21,733 nucleotides of DNA from Bacillota bacterium (lineage in GTDB: Bacteria; Bacillota; Dehalobacteriia; UBA4068), in the NCBI GenBank assembly GCA_009778255.1, contig WRKD01000212.1:1-21733 (forward strand), read 5' to 3'. Position 1 is the first letter of the stretch, and each line of letters begins with the position of its first letter. The translations under genes and the position numbers were made by a program. Below the pieces are notes generated by a model, which had not been told where the DNA came from, searched no databases, and worked only from the letters and a program-made list of their open reading frames with translations. Of this stretch, positions 7,797-15,925 are shown one piece after another.

Positions 7797-8542
7797 ATTA
7801 TATTTGGTATCCCTTTATCGAAGCGTTACAATCTGATTTCGATACTACTAAAATTCGCTATAGGCTGTGCGATAGGGTATTTTTTGATACATTAAATGGT
7901 GACACGATACGCGTCAGCGCCGGCGCACATCATATCTCTCCGTTGTTAGAGCATATTCCGCTGGCTTTGTATGACCCGGATCATGTGGTAAAAGAAGAAG
8001 ATAAATTTACACACGCTGATGTTAATCCCTATATACGCTTCGGTTCTATTTTTTCTCATATATTGAGCCCCGAACGCACAGACCCAAATGATTTGATCGT
8101 ATGTGATATTATCACTCATATGCTGGCTCATATTGATAGAATATGTGGTATGAGTAAGCGCGATTTTAAATTAATGCTCATTATCAAAGAAATAGAGAAT
8201 GGTTGTTTTGGTGAGAATAATGAAGTATTTGCCTTATTCAATACAGTTGAAAAAAGAGCCATAGCCGAAATACTGCTAATGCTGTATGCTACATCTCATA
8301 GTTTAAGGTGCCTAGACGCTCTGTTTCGCATGATAATGACCAATTTTCACCTTAGAATGCGCGATAATACCGAGATTGTCTTTTATACGCCTTATGCATT
8401 TGATGAGCGGGAAGATAAGAAGCTACGCTTTATAATTAAGCTATTTTTACCAATTGATTATCCCTATACTATACATTGGCGTTATACTTATGGCAGTATA
8501 GAACACGACGAAAGCATGATCTTAGAGAGATTTGTATTATAG
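7793..8542 (+). CDS. Unrecognised protein coupled to the upstream gene
   Basis: This 249-residue soluble protein starts at ATG 7793, inside the stop of the previous gene (ATGA overlap). No known motif stands out. Visible features are an aromatic start (MNYIWYPFIEAL), the segment VNPYIRFGSIFSHILSPER at about residues 77-95, a central helical region (90-180), and a beta-rich C-terminus with FYTPYAF and LFLPIDYPYTIHW. The size and the stable coupling to its neighbour would fit a baseplate wedge subunit (TssG- or TssE-like role), but this is inferred from position only. The next gene follows after 11 bases, so this belongs to the same transcript. Confidence 0.5.
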   Translation: MNYIWYPFIEALQSDFDTTKIRYRLCDRVFFDTLNGDTIRVSAGAHHISPLLEHIPLALYDPDHVVKEEDKFTHADVNPYIRFGSIFSHILSPERTDPNDLIVCDIITHMLAHIDRICGMSKRDFKLMLIIKEIENGCFGENNEVFALFNTVEKRAIAEILLMLYATSHSLRCLDALFRMIMTNFHLRMRDNTEIVFYTPYAFDEREDKKLRFIIKLFLPIDYPYTIHWRYTYGSIEHDESMILERFVL

Positions 8543-8553
8543 GGGGCAACTAT

Positions 8554-11079
8554 ATGCGGCGCTATACCCGGCACGAACTGGAAAGCATGGATATTACGAC
8601 CCTGAAAGCTATTTGCAGGGAATTGAAAATAAAATCTGAATCTATGAGCTTTTATGACGATAAGAGCGCTTTGATACAAATGATCTATAAATATCGCGGC
8701 GCTGTATCTGATCGTTATATTAATGAATGGGATGATGAAAAAGTTCGCCGCCTTAAAAAAGCTCTGGCAGAAAAAGGCGAAGAACAAAAAAATCTGCATA
8801 TAGAAATCCCCGCTTATTTCAAAATATACAAAGGTATGGAATCTTTAAGCGAACGGGGCAGTAAGCATAAAATATATACAGAAGCCGATATCGATATGAC
8901 CAGCGCGGCGCTTATTGGTCAAAACGGCGATATTCAAGCCTTTATAAACGTAATCAAGGGAAACGCCAAAAATACTTATTTTTTGAAGCTGCAAGAACAT
9001 ATGCTCAATAAGAGTATCAAAGCGGGTATCTATAAGAATTTTAAAATAATATTCTTTCCCGGAGATTTTGAGAATATTTTACGTATTTATGATTTTATTG
9101 ATGAAAATGCCAAACGCTTTACCTATATATCTAAAACTATTCAAGAAGTTGTGATACAAGAGATTGAGGAAACCGAAGAAGCGCTGGTTATTGATTATGG
9201 AACTTCTAATACAACTGCCGGAACTTATGTAGATGATATAATAAACCCGGTTTGGTTCTATTCCGACGAAGTTTGCCAATATGACCCAGATACATTATCC
9301 CGTAACGCAGAATGCCGCGGCTGCGGCCGTTGCGCGCTTTGCCCCAGCGTAATAGCTGTTAAAGAATGTGATGGTAATTTGGTGGAATTATTGTATGGGC
9401 ATGAAGCCAAAGACCGTATGCCAATGGCGCGCAACAGTATATTCTTCGACACAAAAAGATGGGTAAATGATTATACCGAAATGATAGATGTTAAGGATTT
9501 AAATGGCGCTACATCTTCTATAAGGCGCAGCGAGATTATAGAACGGTTTATAAAATATATAATACATACAGCGGAGCAGCAAAATAAAGTACGGTATAAG
9601 AATATCTGTTTTATCAGCCCGGTCAAACAAAAAGCTATGTCTATTCATATGTATAAAGAAATTCTCAGTGGATACACTGTAGAAGAAAAAGACACAATAG
9701 ACGAAGCAGTGGCTGTTGTTTATGATTCTGTAGCGCCTTTAGTGAAAAAACTTGAGTATGAAGACGGTTATGAAAGAAGCGTTTTACTAATAGATTGCGG
9801 CGGCAGTACAAGTGATATGGTAAAATGCAATTATGTTATTAAACACCGGGAAAAGCGCAGTAATATAGATATTAAGGTAGGCTATGCCAATGGCGATACC
9901 AATTTTGGCGGCAACAACCTTACCTATCGTATTATGCAATATTTAAAAATAAAAATGGAGCAGTATTACCGCAAGCAGCCACTGAGCGGTGTTGACGATC
10001 TATTAAAAATATCCTATTACGATATTTTTGATTTCATAGATAATTCGGGCATAAAAAAAGTATATGAACCTCTTGAAGCAGCGTATCTTAAAGCCAGTAA
10101 TTATATTCCAACAAATTTTAGTGATTATGTTAATGACGCAGAAAGTAATTATTTCAATGTGAGGGGTAATTTTTATTTCTTGTGGAATTTAGCGGAGCGC
10201 TTAAAAATAGATTTATACAGTAGTTCTGGCGCTTATGAATTTTCCTTCGACCGCCTTAAAGCCGGTAAGAGCCTGTTTATGCTTTCAGTTAGAAATGAGA
10301 GAGGCGCTTTTTCCACTTTTACCCAATATCCCCCTTTACGTATTTTACGCGATGAAATAAATTTGTTATTAAAACCGGAAATTTATAATTTATTAAAAAA
10401 ATTCATTGAGCCTTATTATTTGGCGGATGAAACCATGGGTGATATAACAAATATTATGCTTTCCGGTCAAACAACTAAAATCGACCTTTTCCGAGATGTG
10501 CTGAAAGAATACATAGCCGGCCATAAAGCTCGCGCTCCTTTTGAGCACAGTTACTCGAAAAAGCTAAAATGCATTAGGGGCGCTGTTGCTTATCATGGCG
10601 CCAAAGCCTTAGGGCGTATTCGCCCCAGTATTGAATATGAACCGGCAATTGTACCTTATTACTTAACGGTAGAAATGTTTAATGAAGAAAAAGAAAAGAC
10701 TTTAATAACGCAGGGACAATTGTTAACAGATATTTATTCATATGTAGACCGCACTTATGAAACAAAAATAATAGTATTCAATTTAAGGGATCATGACAGA
10801 GAAATACTACAAACTTTAAAGTTCAATGTGAATGCAGAGGAGTACAGAAAAACAAATTATCATCAACTTTTAGAAAAGCATGCCTGGCTAAAACAAGGTG
10901 ATATAGACCGCATAGACGACAGTGAATTGCGTTTGTTTATTTTCAGCAATGACGAGAGTTGGGGTTTTAAATGGCTTGGTATAGCAAATTATTATGGAGA
11001 TCTTTATTGTTGCGAAGAGCGCTTCGTACCTTTTGAGAGCACTGCCTGGGAATTAAATTATTTCGACGGCAAAAGGTAG
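8554..11079 (+). CDS. Hsp70/actin-fold ATPase with cysteine cluster
   Basis: This 841-residue protein contains an Hsp70-like nucleotide-binding domain. The phosphate-1 loop is VIDYGTSNTTAG (D214-T220), phosphate-2 is LLIDCGGSTSDM (D414-T419), and the adenosine motif is IMLSGQTTKIDLF (L636-D644). The segment NGDTNFGGNNLTYRI matches the Hsp70 GDTxLGGxD region. Residues 4-50 resemble a SAP or Rho-N-like helical fold (ELESMDITTLKAICRELKIK). An unusual cysteine array, C254-x2-C257-x2-C260-x2-C263, lies between phosphate-1 and the core. No signal peptide is seen. The C-terminus (about 680-841) is beta-rich and could be a substrate domain. The start ATG at 8554 follows AGGGGGC at 8541-8547; a longer frame would overlap the previous gene without a ribosome site. 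It may act as chaperone or assembly ATPase for this system, perhaps in place of ClpV. Confidence 0.8.
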   Translation: MRRYTRHELESMDITTLKAICRELKIKSESMSFYDDKSALIQMIYKYRGAVSDRYINEWDDEKVRRLKKALAEKGEEQKNLHIEIPAYFKIYKGMESLSERGSKHKIYTEADIDMTSAALIGQNGDIQAFINVIKGNAKNTYFLKLQEHMLNKSIKAGIYKNFKIIFFPGDFENILRIYDFIDENAKRFTYISKTIQEVVIQEIEETEEALVIDYGTSNTTAGTYVDDIINPVWFYSDEVCQYDPDTLSRNAECRGCGRCALCPSVIAVKECDGNLVELLYGHEAKDRMPMARNSIFFDTKRWVNDYTEMIDVKDLNGATSSIRRSEIIERFIKYIIHTAEQQNKVRYKNICFISPVKQKAMSIHMYKEILSGYTVEEKDTIDEAVAVVYDSVAPLVKKLEYEDGYERSVLLIDCGGSTSDMVKCNYVIKHREKRSNIDIKVGYANGDTNFGGNNLTYRIMQYLKIKMEQYYRKQPLSGVDDLLKISYYDIFDFIDNSGIKKVYEPLEAAYLKASNYIPTNFSDYVNDAESNYFNVRGNFYFLWNLAERLKIDLYSSSGAYEFSFDRLKAGKSLFMLSVRNERGAFSTFTQYPPLRILRDEINLLLKPEIYNLLKKFIEPYYLADETMGDITNIMLSGQTTKIDLFRDVLKEYIAGHKARAPFEHSYSKKLKCIRGAVAYHGAKALGRIRPSIEYEPAIVPYYLTVEMFNEEKEKTLITQGQLLTDIYSYVDRTYETKIIVFNLRDHDREILQTLKFNVNAEEYRKTNYHQLLEKHAWLKQGDIDRIDDSELRLFIFSNDESWGFKWLGIANYYGDLYCCEERFVPFESTAWELNYFDGKR

Positions 11080-11085
11080 GAATAT

Positions 11086-11112
11086 GTAGGGCGCGATGCC
11101 CTCATCGCGCCG
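11086..11112 (+). repeat. Diverged third copy of the palindromic repeat
   Basis: GGCGCGATG and CATCGCGCC form a 9-bp stem with loop CCCT, filling most of the 50-base gap between the Hsp70-like gene and the next gene. Compared with copy 1 at 4733, one T-A pair has become C-G with both bases changed, which preserves the stem. This suggests the hairpin itself is maintained. Confidence 0.8.
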
Positions 11113-11129
11113 CTGAGAGGTCGACATAG

Positions 11130-11888
11130 ATGCGAAACGGGATATTTCCGGTTTTTACCAAGGGACGGGTGTTAAAGAGGGAAAGCATTGAGTATTTGCG
11201 AGATTTTCCTCACGATTTAGTTTCATTGGCTAAAGAAAACTATGCCGATGGTGTATTATTCGGCTTTACAGTAAGCCGTGAAGATGAAACTATTATTGTT
11301 TCCAAAGGCGCCCTTAAATACCACGGGATAATTATAATTGTTCCGGAGAACACTATCTTAATAGAAGAATATGAACAACTATTACATATTAAGCTGGTGA
11401 TTGGTGAATATAGCAGAACCGATGATTACTTGATCTGCCCCATAGAAGTGAGAATTGAAAAAAAAGAGGCGCAAGCTGAAAATGAAATAGAGCTGGGGCG
11501 GTTTTGTTTAAACCCGGGGGCGGCTTTACGCTGTGAATATGATTCTTTTCGAGATTTACGCACACCGGAAAATACTCTCGATCTTACTCATGTTTCCTAT
11601 GCGGGATCAGTATCACCCACCTTGCACCCACGTATTATGCATGAATATGCCCGCGAAGTGTTAGCTTTTTCTACAGATGCCCTGGATATTTCTTTTGCGC
11701 TGATGTGCATAAATGCCGGCATTGTACATAAAAAGACTATACAATGGTATATTGCTATGAAAACTCATAAACCATATGAAGATTACACGCTAACTTTATT
11801 ATACGAGAAGCTTGAGGGCATGTTACCGCAGCATGGGCTAAAAGAAAAAGCGAAAAGACCACGTGGCAAGGGACCAATTATTGACTGA
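11130..11888 (+). CDS. Phage-baseplate-like protein
   Basis: This 252-residue soluble protein starts at ATG 11130 after GAGAGGTCGAC. Residues ~40-75 (DGVLFGFTVSREDETIIV, then SKGALKYHG) resemble the 'DGVLxGLxV...dtItVspGvaxxxG' opening seen in phage baseplate-associated and fibre-attachment proteins. I infer a baseplate or spike-attachment role from this and from its location between the Hsp70-like ATPase and the cargo genes. The middle part (about 85-150) continues as beta strands; the C-terminal ~100 residues are helical. It ends in a basic tail, KEKAKRPRGKGP. It is the last gene before the effector region, so it probably closes the core operon. It could also be a conserved accessory protein unrelated to phage baseplates. 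Confidence 0.45.
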   Translation: MRNGIFPVFTKGRVLKRESIEYLRDFPHDLVSLAKENYADGVLFGFTVSREDETIIVSKGALKYHGIIIIVPENTILIEEYEQLLHIKLVIGEYSRTDDYLICPIEVRIEKKEAQAENEIELGRFCLNPGAALRCEYDSFRDLRTPENTLDLTHVSYAGSVSPTLHPRIMHEYAREVLAFSTDALDISFALMCINAGIVHKKTIQWYIAMKTHKPYEDYTLTLLYEKLEGMLPQHGLKEKAKRPRGKGPIID

Positions 11889-11995
11889 TGGCTGGGTTAG
11901 TAGTTTTAAGTTTTAAGAGCAAATATTTTTGAAAGGAGATGATGATTAAGGATAATTAAAGGATTGTATCTCAGTATAGACAAGGAGGTTTATAA

Positions 11996-13384
11996 ATGGG
12001 TGGACCAGGAATCGTGGGAGCTAACTCTACTGGTCCCACATATGTGCCGGATTTAAAACCATTGGCGTCTAAGAACGCATATTCATTAAGAATAGTAAAT
12101 ATGAATTGCGGAGATGTAAGTGTTCGACCTTTTCTACCATTACGAAAAGGTATGTATGAAAAAGTATCTTCAGAATGGAAAATAAGCAACCCAAGTGAGA
12201 AAACAGTTTGGGGTTTTGTGGGAAACGGCGATGTGAATAATTTTAAAGTACGCGCTCAATTTGAATTTGTCAACAGCTATGGAAATAATGTTTCTGTAAA
12301 AGCAGAGATTCTCCCCTGGTACGCACCACTTTTATACGACAACGATAATAAAGTAAGCGCAGCTACAAAACCTAAAGCTTTGGGTATAAGCAATGAAGTT
12401 ACAGTATTTCGTGATAGACAGTATCCTAAAAAAACTAATATGGCGACATTTAGTTTTAAATCATTTAATATCAATGGTTTTTCGAAACAGAACTTATTGT
12501 TTAGTTGGATGTATAAGGATATACATGGAGATTGGGTAAAAATGGGTAATGTTATAGCTACCGTATATTTTATCCCCTCTAATCCAAATTTACCATGGGT
12601 AATCGTCAAAGCAGATAGCAATCAAAACCCCTGGACCGATGCGCTGGATATGGTGCTTAATTGGCAGGTTAAAGGAATGTCTGATACAAAGGAGATCTCT
12701 AAAAAGATAACAAAGTATTTATACAACTCGATCAACTTTAAATATGATGTTATACAATTCGATAGCCGGGGAAAGCCAACCGGCGAAGGCAGCGGTAGAT
12801 CTCTTTATAGCGGATATGGTTTTTTTGAATGCAGCCAGTTTATAAAAGATGTAAATGATAAAAAAGAAATATTGGGGAATTGTTCTGATTGCGCAACTAT
12901 AGTAAGCACCTTTGCCAATTTATTAGGTTCGGATCTGTATCAAGTTAGGTTTGAAGGTAGAGGCGGCTTTAAATGTAATAAAATTAAATCCATAGGTTAT
13001 GATAGTATATGGCAGTATCCGTTCCCGAAAAATAGTAAAGGCGATTATATACCGGTAACTAATACAAAAGATGCTGTGTCTGGTGCATTTGGGTATCATG
13101 AAATTGCTTTTGACGGGGATGTGAAGTATACCGATAAAATATTCGATGCTTGTCTAAAAGTAAATAAAGATGTTCTTAAAGGGAGTTATAATGAATTATT
13201 ACCGTTAGATATGCAATTTGCGTTATTTAATGACGGAGAATATGATACAAAGAACAATTCATTGATACCTTCACGGGATAAAGACAGGATACAATACCGA
13301 GAAATGCTGGTATTGGATGATAAAGGCAATCTGTGTAATGCAACTATAACAACTGGTTCAAAACAACGGAGATTTATATTGTGA
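11996..13384 (+). CDS. Putative effector, transglutaminase-like cysteine enzyme
   Basis: This 462-residue protein is probably cargo. The C-terminal part has the layout of transglutaminase-like/papain-fold enzymes: G-N-C296-S-D-C299-A-T-I-V at the start of a helix, F-G-Y-H368-E-I-A on a strand, and K-I-F-D384-A-C on the next. C296 (or C299), H368 and D384 could form a catalytic triad, acting as a peptidase, deamidase or cross-linker. Residues ~1-200 are beta-rich with no known motif and may be a delivery or binding domain. There is no signal peptide, as expected for cargo loaded directly. The start has AAGGAGG nine bases upstream. A lipoprotein gene overlaps its stop by one base (TGATG), the arrangement of an effector-immunity pair. 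The substrate is unknown. Confidence 0.65.
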   Translation: MGGPGIVGANSTGPTYVPDLKPLASKNAYSLRIVNMNCGDVSVRPFLPLRKGMYEKVSSEWKISNPSEKTVWGFVGNGDVNNFKVRAQFEFVNSYGNNVSVKAEILPWYAPLLYDNDNKVSAATKPKALGISNEVTVFRDRQYPKKTNMATFSFKSFNINGFSKQNLLFSWMYKDIHGDWVKMGNVIATVYFIPSNPNLPWVIVKADSNQNPWTDALDMVLNWQVKGMSDTKEISKKITKYLYNSINFKYDVIQFDSRGKPTGEGSGRSLYSGYGFFECSQFIKDVNDKKEILGNCSDCATIVSTFANLLGSDLYQVRFEGRGGFKCNKIKSIGYDSIWQYPFPKNSKGDYIPVTNTKDAVSGAFGYHEIAFDGDVKYTDKIFDACLKVNKDVLKGSYNELLPLDMQFALFNDGEYDTKNNSLIPSRDKDRIQYREMLVLDDKGNLCNATITTGSKQRRFIL

Positions 13385-14019
13385 TGATTAAAACGATTTA
13401 TAGCGCAATTATTCTTTTATCTGTTTTATTAGTTCTATCATCTTGCACCCATAATATAATGCTTGCGGATGACGCTCTTTTAGGTGAAAATAGGGAGACA
13501 AAAGACATGAATAATACAGATCTTAGAGCATTTGATGAAAAAGAAAATAAAATGGTTATTGATGTTATATTGGATATGGTAGAAGAGTATCCTAAAAACT
13601 GTATGCCCAGTGATTTTTCTTTTGATACGGAAATGGATGAGTTTATTCTTGCTTTTACCCAAGAAAGCGAGATTAACGGTAACCCTTGTCTTAGAGCCTA
13701 TTATAGATTAAAAAACAATACTCTTACAGAAGACTATAACGCGAGGGTTAATCTGATTTTTTGCGTGTCGAAAGAGAGCAGCCATAAGTTTATTAAAAAC
13801 TTTGTAGATGGTTATACTATGGTTGAAGTTTTTGCGTCTAAAATAGAGGTAGGCGATTTAGCGTTGGGAGGGGCGAAAAGGGTAGATTTTGTGCGAGGTA
13901 ATGTGTCTGCTTATGTAGAAGGATATGATGGGGTTGAGATAGAGGGTTTGGCAAAGGCGGTGGATTTGCAGATTTTGGAGATTATTAGTACAATAAATGA
14001 TGATGATCAGCGTCAGTAA
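13384..14019 (+). CDS. Lipoprotein, likely immunity partner
   Basis: This 211-residue protein has a type II signal peptide: basic start (MIK), hydrophobic run to residue 18, and lipobox L-S-S-C21. It should be exported and lipid-anchored to the outer face of the cytoplasmic membrane. The mature part is acidic at first and then mixed alpha/beta; no enzyme motif is seen. The start is taken as ATG 13384, whose A is the last base of the previous stop; a GTG at 13381 is in frame but less likely. Coupling to the transglutaminase-like gene suggests it protects the producer from that enzyme outside the membrane, which would mean the target is extracytoplasmic. The last third is rich in G on this strand (GGGGCG, GGGGTTGAG), like the ends of neighbouring cargo genes. 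Confidence 0.65.
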   Translation: MIKTIYSAIILLSVLLVLSSCTHNIMLADDALLGENRETKDMNNTDLRAFDEKENKMVIDVILDMVEEYPKNCMPSDFSFDTEMDEFILAFTQESEINGNPCLRAYYRLKNNTLTEDYNARVNLIFCVSKESSHKFIKNFVDGYTMVEVFASKIEVGDLALGGAKRVDFVRGNVSAYVEGYDGVEIEGLAKAVDLQILEIISTINDDDQRQ

Positions 14020-14073
14020 ACTTATTGCAGTTATAAATGATTCGGATAAGAATTAGCTGATGGGAGGGTAAGT

Positions 14074-15033
14074 ATGGCCAAGGAATATGTGGTAATGGGG
14101 GCGAAACTAGAATGTAATCAGGCTACAGCACCAAGTAATTTAGTGGTTTTACCGGTGCATCGTGAGCAATTGACCAGCCAGCTAAAAGCCAATATTGGTG
14201 ATGCAAAGCCATTTGTAAATGTTTTACCTTTTGGTTTGTGCAAATCTTTAGCCAACCCAGCGGTAGCCGCCGCAACTTCCGCAAACAGGGGCACGCTGAC
14301 CCCCATGCCATGTACTCCTGCATGCTCAATATGGATAGGCGGTAAAACAGATCTTTTACTCGATGGTATGCCCATGCTTATGGTGGGCGATATTGCTGTT
14401 TGCCCACTTGGGGCGGGAATGATTGAAGTTAAAGATAGTGGGCAAGGAAGCGGGAGCAAAGGCGGAGAGATTAAAGTGGAGGAGATTGAGGCGGTTAAGG
14501 CTGGGGAGATAAAAAGAACAATAGTTAAATATGGGGAGCATTTTGCTAAAGAAGGGAAAAAGAAAGTATTAAAACCTAATGTGGAATATACTGATGAATA
14601 TGGCTATACATATATGACTGATGAAAAAGGACGTATTGTAAGTGTTAAAGGAAAACTGATACTAAAACCAGAAGAAGAAAAAGGAAGAAGAAAAGAATCT
14701 GCTCAACTTAAGGTTGTTAAAGAACATGGTATAAAAGGAGTTGACGACGGTGGCCATTTGATAGGGAATCAGTTTTATGGATCAGGCGATATAGATAATT
14801 TAGTACCTCAAAACAGTAAGGTGAATAGGAGCGGCGGAGACTGGTATAAAATGGAGCAGAATTGGGCTAATATTTCACGAGGAGGAAATCCGCCACCACC
14901 GCCGCCAAAAAAAGTGGAGGTATGTATAAAGCCAATTTACACAGATGATTCAGGGCGACCGAGTAAAATTACCGTTATTTATAAGATTGATGGTGTGATT
15001 AAACCAATTATACATGTTCCAAATCCAGTATAA
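14074..15033 (+). CDS. PAAR-like (DUF4280) protein fused to a nuclease toxin
   Basis: This 319-residue effector combines a spike tip with a toxin. Residues 1-125 match the DUF4280/PAAR-like layout (VVMGAKLECNQATAPSNL, then PCTPACSIWIGG, then CPLGAGMIEV). A charged Lys/Glu-rich linker spans about 126-200. The C-terminal domain matches DNA/RNA non-specific endonucleases of the Endonuclea_NS_2 type: D224-D-G-G-H228-L-I-G-N-Q-F, then D241-N-L-V-P-Q-N247, then WYKMEQNWA. H228 is the expected catalytic His. This domain is known as the toxin end of LXG proteins such as B. subtilis YeeF. A run of six prolines (about residues 273-278) sits just after the first half of the nuclease. The start is ATG 14074 with GGGAGGG nine bases upstream. 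The next gene encodes a YezG-like immunity protein. Confidence 0.85.
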   Translation: MAKEYVVMGAKLECNQATAPSNLVVLPVHREQLTSQLKANIGDAKPFVNVLPFGLCKSLANPAVAAATSANRGTLTPMPCTPACSIWIGGKTDLLLDGMPMLMVGDIAVCPLGAGMIEVKDSGQGSGSKGGEIKVEEIEAVKAGEIKRTIVKYGEHFAKEGKKKVLKPNVEYTDEYGYTYMTDEKGRIVSVKGKLILKPEEEKGRRKESAQLKVVKEHGIKGVDDGGHLIGNQFYGSGDIDNLVPQNSKVNRSGGDWYKMEQNWANISRGGNPPPPPPKKVEVCIKPIYTDDSGRPSKITVIYKIDGVIKPIIHVPNPV

Positions 15034-15051
15034 ATGAAAGGGTGGTAAAAA

Positions 15052-15534
15052 ATGGAGAAGCAACTAAGTGTATTATATGGGCAAATTACTGAGTTATTAT
15101 CTTCGATGATTCCGACTGATTGGGACAAGATATATTTGCTTGGAGAGGTAGAAAAAGATCAATTAAGCTATTCATCAACATTCTATTATACTGATTCTGA
15201 TACAAAAAATATAGTGAAATGCGTAAATATTCTAAACATATATGATGAAGACGAAGATACTTTTATAGAAGCACTATCTGAGCTAGGGGATTTGATTTTT
15301 GCGCTTAACAACTGTTTTAAGGAAAATGAACAAGAATTATGGGAACAGGTGGTTTTTGTACTAGATAACGATGGCAGCATTAATATTGATTATAAATATG
15401 ATGTAATGGTAGAAGATGATGGCGGCCAAATGGGAAGAGAAGTAATATGGGCTTACGATACTTTTGGTTATATACCTGATGAAGATTCTTATGAAAAAGT
15501 ATTGTTAGATAAGCATTTAAAATCTCGTAAATAA
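15052..15534 (+). CDS. YezG/DUF600-family immunity protein
   Basis: This 160-residue acidic, soluble protein resembles the DUF600/YezG family that neutralises YeeF-type nuclease toxins. Visible hallmarks are an opening of the type 'L-Y-x-x-I-x-x-L-L-x-x-M-I-P-x-x-W-x-K-I-Y-L', a beta-rich middle with FYYTDSD, and a closing FGYIPDEDSY followed by a helix of the type KVLLDKHLKS. Strong negative charge would suit blocking a nucleic-acid-binding nuclease. The ATG at 15052 has AAAGGGTGG, and the gap to the nuclease gene is only 18 bases, so the pair is co-transcribed. It should act in the producer's cytoplasm, unlike the lipoprotein immunity of the preceding pair. Confidence 0.8.
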   Translation: MEKQLSVLYGQITELLSSMIPTDWDKIYLLGEVEKDQLSYSSTFYYTDSDTKNIVKCVNILNIYDEDEDTFIEALSELGDLIFALNNCFKENEQELWEQVVFVLDNDGSINIDYKYDVMVEDDGGQMGREVIWAYDTFGYIPDEDSYEKVLLDKHLKSRK

Positions 15535-15784
15535 AGATGTAATAGATTAATAAGCATTATAGTCAATAATGATTTCATACAATGATATCCTAGATCGTTT
15601 CCTTGTTGGAAGCTTTTACGGAAGTTTGGGATTGGGTAAATCCCCCAGTCAGGCGCTTTGCGCCTGCCAGCCCCCTTTAGCAAGGGGGCCAAGAAGGTAT
15701 TTGTGTTCTATATAAAGTTGCTACTGGGATATTACTTTTTTGGTGTAAATTTATTATTGACTGATGAAGCTGGCGGGGGGAATT
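15535..15784 (+). repeat. 250-base gap with two GC-rich hairpins
   Basis: No gene is supported here. The gap holds a palindromic element at about 15646-15690: hairpin AGGCGC-TTT-GCGCCT (about 15653-15667), followed by GCCCCCTT-TAGCA-AAGGGGGC (about 15669-15690). It follows a CCCCCAGTC lead-in, a layout seen in dispersed intergenic repeats of Bacillota. No U-run follows directly. The rest is AT-rich and ends with the GGCGGGGGG ribosome site of the next gene. The element separates the effector-immunity cassette from the spike operon. Confidence 0.65.
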
Positions 15785-15925
15785 ATGGAAAAAGAATATG
15801 GCGATGAACTTTTCATCTACGCTATGGCGTTGATGGAAGAAAAGGACGAGCGTGAGCGGGAAGCGCAAAAGAAAAATAATAAGGAAGCGCAAAAAATAGA
15901 GGGTGAGGAGGGAAATCAGGAATGA
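15785..15925 (+). CDS. Small charged protein coupled to the spike gene
   Basis: This 46-residue open frame has a very strong ribosome site (GGCGGGGGG) and an ATGA overlap with the VgrG-like gene, so its translation feeds directly into vgrG. The product is hydrophobic-acidic at first (EYGDELFIYAMALMEE), then almost wholly charged helix (KDEREREAQKKNNKEAQK), ending in an acidic tail. It looks like a short helical adaptor or a leader peptide for spike translation. I recognise no family. The strong start signal and overlap argue that it is a real gene. Confidence 0.6.
   Translation: MEKEYGDELFIYAMALMEEKDEREREAQKKNNKEAQKIEGEEGNQE

Noticed and set aside
8476..8553. Longer start for the Hsp70-like protein inside the previous gene
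   Set aside because: It would overlap the upstream gene by more than 60 bases without a ribosome site; the ATG at 8554 has AGGGGGC.
11971..12189. Minus-strand frames under the effector and spike genes
   Set aside because: They are antisense shadows of well-supported + strand genes, with no ribosome sites or recognisable domains.
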